Part shown: piece after piece, positions 61,769 to 64,000 of the stretch
Layout of the letters: each line of letters begins with the position of its first letter
Position numbering within the stretch: position 1 is the stretch's first letter
DNA from: Candidatus Leptovillus affinis
Lineage (GTDB): Bacteria; Chloroflexota; Anaerolineae; Promineifilales; Promineifilaceae
Length of the DNA: 64,000 nucleotides
Assembly (NCBI GenBank): GCA_016705235.1
Contig: JADIYP010000006.1
Coordinates: 496,001 to 560,000 of the forward strand
Reading direction: 5' to 3'
Position numbers and translations under genes: made by a program
The notes under the pieces: generated by a model
What the model saw: only the letters and a program-made list of their open reading frames with translations
What the model was told of the DNA's origin: nothing
The model's database searches: none

Positions 61769-62167
61769 CAGCAATTCTCAATTTAACCAGAAATGTGTCA
61801 TGCTGAGAGCCTGTGCTGAGGCCGCCGAAGCATCCTCCGAAGCATCTCCTTCTTCTGGTGGAGCGGGATGCTTCGCTCCGAAGACTCCGCTCAGCATGAC
61901 AGTTCAGCGTAAAGTGCAAAGAAATTACCTTGTTCGCACGAATGCCTGATCTAAATGGGGATTCTTCCAGCAATTCTCAATTTAACCAGAAATGTGTCAT
62001 GCTGAGAGCCTGTGCTGAGGCCGCCGAAGCATCCTCCGAAGCATCTCCTTCTTCTGGTGGAGCGGGATGCTTCGCTCCGAAGACTCCGCTCAGCATGACA
62101 GTTCAGCGTAAAGTGCAAAGAAATTACCTTGTTCGCACGAATGCCTGATCTAAATTGAGAATTCCTG
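61769..62167 (+). mobile_element. MITE-like elements, tandem copies C and D
   Basis: Copy C (61769-61956) and copy D (61968-62167) have a 199-base period and are nearly identical to each other; D keeps both terminal repeats (CAGCAATTCTCAATTT and AAATTGAGAATTCCTG). Each has the inner TGTCATGCTGAG/CTCAGCATGACA pair and no coding capacity. A GGGGATTCTTC leader precedes both copies. Confidence 0.75.
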
Positions 62168-62302
62168 GCCGGGGCCTTCGATTTGTGTTCTCAGATCAAA
62201 TCTTCTAGTATAGTATGATAAGGGCGCACACAGCGGCAGGCGTAAGGTCGCTTCTACATGATTATTTACACTGGATTTTAGCGCACAATCAATCAGGCCA
62301 TT

Positions 62303-64000
62303 GTGAAAGAAAATCAAACCCCTTGGACTAAATCAGAACGCATTGCCCCTTTGCGCCCGGCGGGGCCAAATCAGCAAGCCAAACAGCTAGCTGGGGTGAC
62401 GCTTTTTTTTGCCAGTTCTTTCCTTTTTGCTGTTTTTATTCTGGATTTCGCTTCCTTCACTGATCAGTGGCCTTTATTATTGGGCTGGTTACTGATTCTT
62501 GTTTTCGCGGTAACGGCCGTTGTTCTCCACCACAAAAATTTGTTATATTTTTCTACTTTGTTTGTCATTTCCTTTTTTGATCTAGCCATCCTCTGCACCA
62601 TTTTGCTGCATCCTGTGGCTAATCTGCTTTTAGCGGTCTTTTTGATTATTCCGGTCTTGATTGCCAGCATGTTTACTGATCGGAAAAGCGCCTGGACTGT
62701 GGCCCTGCTAAATTTTTTGCCGCTGTCTATCATGTTTGGGCTTTTTCCAAAATCGTCCAGGGGAGAAATCGTAATCGTTGGGGTTTTTTATGTAACCAGC
62801 GTGATCCTGATTTTGCTCACAGAACGCTTGCGAAACGACGCCGAAAGTGAGCGGAGCGCGCAATTGTTGGCGAGCGAAACTCGCTTGCGCTCTTATTTTC
62901 AAGAAGCGAATGATTGGATTTTTACGCTGGATAAAAACGGCCGTTTCTCCTCCGTCAACGCCAAGGTAAGCCAGACAACCGGCCTGCCGGAATCTGCCTT
63001 CCTGGGCAAACACCCGGCCGACTTTCTAACCGCCGATGATCAACGCCGCGTCAGCGAATCGGTAGCCAAAATTCTTCGCCGCGAAGATGTCAATTATTTG
63101 GAAATTCAAGTGCCAAACGCTAACGGCCGTCCCATTTGGCTTGAAGTACGCGGCCGTATCCTCCAAGAAAACGATCAGGTCATTGGCACCATTCACATTG
63201 CCCGCGACATCACCGAACGCAAACTCGCCGCCGAAGCCCAAAACAAACTCTATTGGGAAACCACCGTGCTGTACAAGGCCAGCCAACAGCTTGGTCTAAG
63301 CCTAAATTTCGCGCATATTCACGAAGCGATCTACAACATCGTCGCTTCCGTCGTCGATTGCTCGCTGCTGATTCTTTCCAGATACAACCCTGCCGATAAC
63401 AACTTTCACTGCACCTATGTACGGCAGTATGATCGCATTATTGATGTGTCGTCATTTGCCCCTTATTCCACCCGGCTGGACAACGACAACCCTCGAACCC
63501 AGGCTCTAATAAGCGGCAAGCTGTCGTTAATAGAAGGGGAAACGGCCGTTGCCCAAACGCTGCCCCTAAACACAAAAATGACCGAACTAACTCAAATCCT
63601 GGACCCTGCCCTTTCCTTGCGCGCAGTTGTCCTGGCTCCTCTCCACCTCGAAAACCAAATCTATGGCCTGCTCCAGGTCTACACCTCTCGCATCGAAGCC
63701 TTGTCGGAATCCGTTCAGTCTAATAATCCCAGCTTGTGGGAAGCTGTCATCCAACAAATTTCGGCCGCACTCACCAACGCCCACTTATTCGACGAAACCC
63801 AAAAACGCCGCATAGAGGCCGAAACCTTACGACAGGCCGCCGCAACCCTCAATTCTTCGCTTTCCCTAAATGTCGTCCTCACCCGCATCCTGGAACAACT
63901 AAAAACAGCCATCCCCTACGACAGCGCCACCGTGCAGCAAAAAGAAGGCGACCGCCTGGTTATACGCGCCGCCCAGGGATTTCCAGACAACGCTGGACTG
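62303..64000 (+). CDS. Membrane sensor protein with PAS and GAF domains (partial)
   Basis: Open for 566 codons to the window end, starting at a GTG (62303); the end of the gene is not seen. About six hydrophobic helices span 35-180, then a PAS domain from about 195 to 315 (RLRSYFQEANDWIFTLDKNG, then IHIARDITERK) and a GAF domain from about 330 (LGLSLNFAHIHEAIYNIVASVV). A second GAF starts near 510 (TLNSSLSLNVVLTRILEQL). The plan resembles the kinase at 57.4-60.7 kb, so a histidine kinase end is expected but not visible. The start lacks a clear ribosome site. Confidence 0.8.
   Translation, partial: MKENQTPWTKSERIAPLRPAGPNQQAKQLAGVTLFFASSFLFAVFILDFASFTDQWPLLLGWLLILVFAVTAVVLHHKNLLYFSTLFVISFFDLAILCTILLHPVANLLLAVFLIIPVLIASMFTDRKSAWTVALLNFLPLSIMFGLFPKSSRGEIVIVGVFYVTSVILILLTERLRNDAESERSAQLLASETRLRSYFQEANDWIFTLDKNGRFSSVNAKVSQTTGLPESAFLGKHPADFLTADDQRRVSESVAKILRREDVNYLEIQVPNANGRPIWLEVRGRILQENDQVIGTIHIARDITERKLAAEAQNKLYWETTVLYKASQQLGLSLNFAHIHEAIYNIVASVVDCSLLILSRYNPADNNFHCTYVRQYDRIIDVSSFAPYSTRLDNDNPRTQALISGKLSLIEGETAVAQTLPLNTKMTELTQILDPALSLRAVVLAPLHLENQIYGLLQVYTSRIEALSESVQSNNPSLWEAVIQQISAALTNAHLFDETQKRRIEAETLRQAAATLNSSLSLNVVLTRILEQLKTAIPYDSATVQQKEGDRLVIRAAQGFPDNAGL

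Noticed and set aside
61515..61973. 152-codon minus-strand frame
   Set aside because: It lies across the MITE-like repeats B and C and translates only the repeat sequence.

Overview
The window reads as one chromosomal contig of a GC-rich, non-pathogenic-looking environmental bacterium. My best placement is the phylum Chloroflexota (Anaerolineae-like). This is inferred from the gene mix: long GAF-domain sensor kinases of NarL type, an NBR1-type Ig lipoprotein, a CAP/PKD exoprotein, AI-2E and M42 proteins, a bactofilin with coiled coil, and operons with ATGA overlaps. No 16S gene is present, so the placement is not proven. There is no transposase, phage module or CRISPR array. The accessory content is non-coding repeats plus one VapBC module.

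The most striking property is a single 8-bp palindrome, ACGGCCGT. My hand tally is about 170 copies in 64 kb, where roughly one or two are expected by base composition. It sits mostly inside genes, in all three reading frames, where it writes Thr-Ala-Val, (Asn/Asp)-Gly-Arg or Arg-Pro into the proteins. It behaves like the HIP1 octamer of cyanobacteria, with a different sequence. Three families of intergenic palindromes or MITE-like repeats are also present.

Layout. (1) 1-10 kb, plus strand: a tightly coupled surface-glycan operon with a Wzx-like flippase, four glycosyltransferases, one CgeB-type glycosyltransferase domain protein among them, a DUF268 protein, an FkbM methyltransferase and two class I methyltransferases. 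(2) 10-18.5 kb: uridine kinase, tRNA-Thr, a pentapeptide protein, a PcaF-type thiolase, histidine ammonia-lyase facing DNA polymerase III delta prime, a degenerate site-2-protease-like protein, a HisN-type phosphatase and an M42 peptidase. (3) 18.6-25.1 kb: a lipoprotein, then FadR with a near-consensus operator in its own promoter, an alkyl-DHAP-synthase-like flavoprotein and a membrane-tailed glycerol-3-phosphate dehydrogenase. This set suggests lipid or ether-lipid metabolism. (4) 25.1-35.6 kb: rpsO-pnp, AI-2E transporter, radC, acylphosphatase, pyrD and a VOC protein.

(5) 35.8-47.9 kb, minus strand: sulfurtransferase, IclR regulator, GcvT-like aminomethyltransferase, two PYROXD2-like FAD oxidoreductases, a membrane protein, VapBC, an aspartoacylase-family enzyme, a RACo-type corrinoid activator and DUF1638. 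I read this as a candidate one-carbon or methylated-compound catabolic locus without its own corrinoid methyltransferase in view. (6) 48-56 kb: a PKD/CAP exoprotein, a bactofilin-coiled-coil fusion, MTA phosphorylase with a C-terminal frameshift, and a FtsW/RodA protein paired with a penicillin-binding protein that has lost its SxxK and KTG catalytic motifs. (7) 56-64 kb: an atypical receiver protein, a NarL-type two-component system behind an N-formylglutamate amidohydrolase gene, a block of MITE-like repeats, and a second sensor protein cut by the window end.
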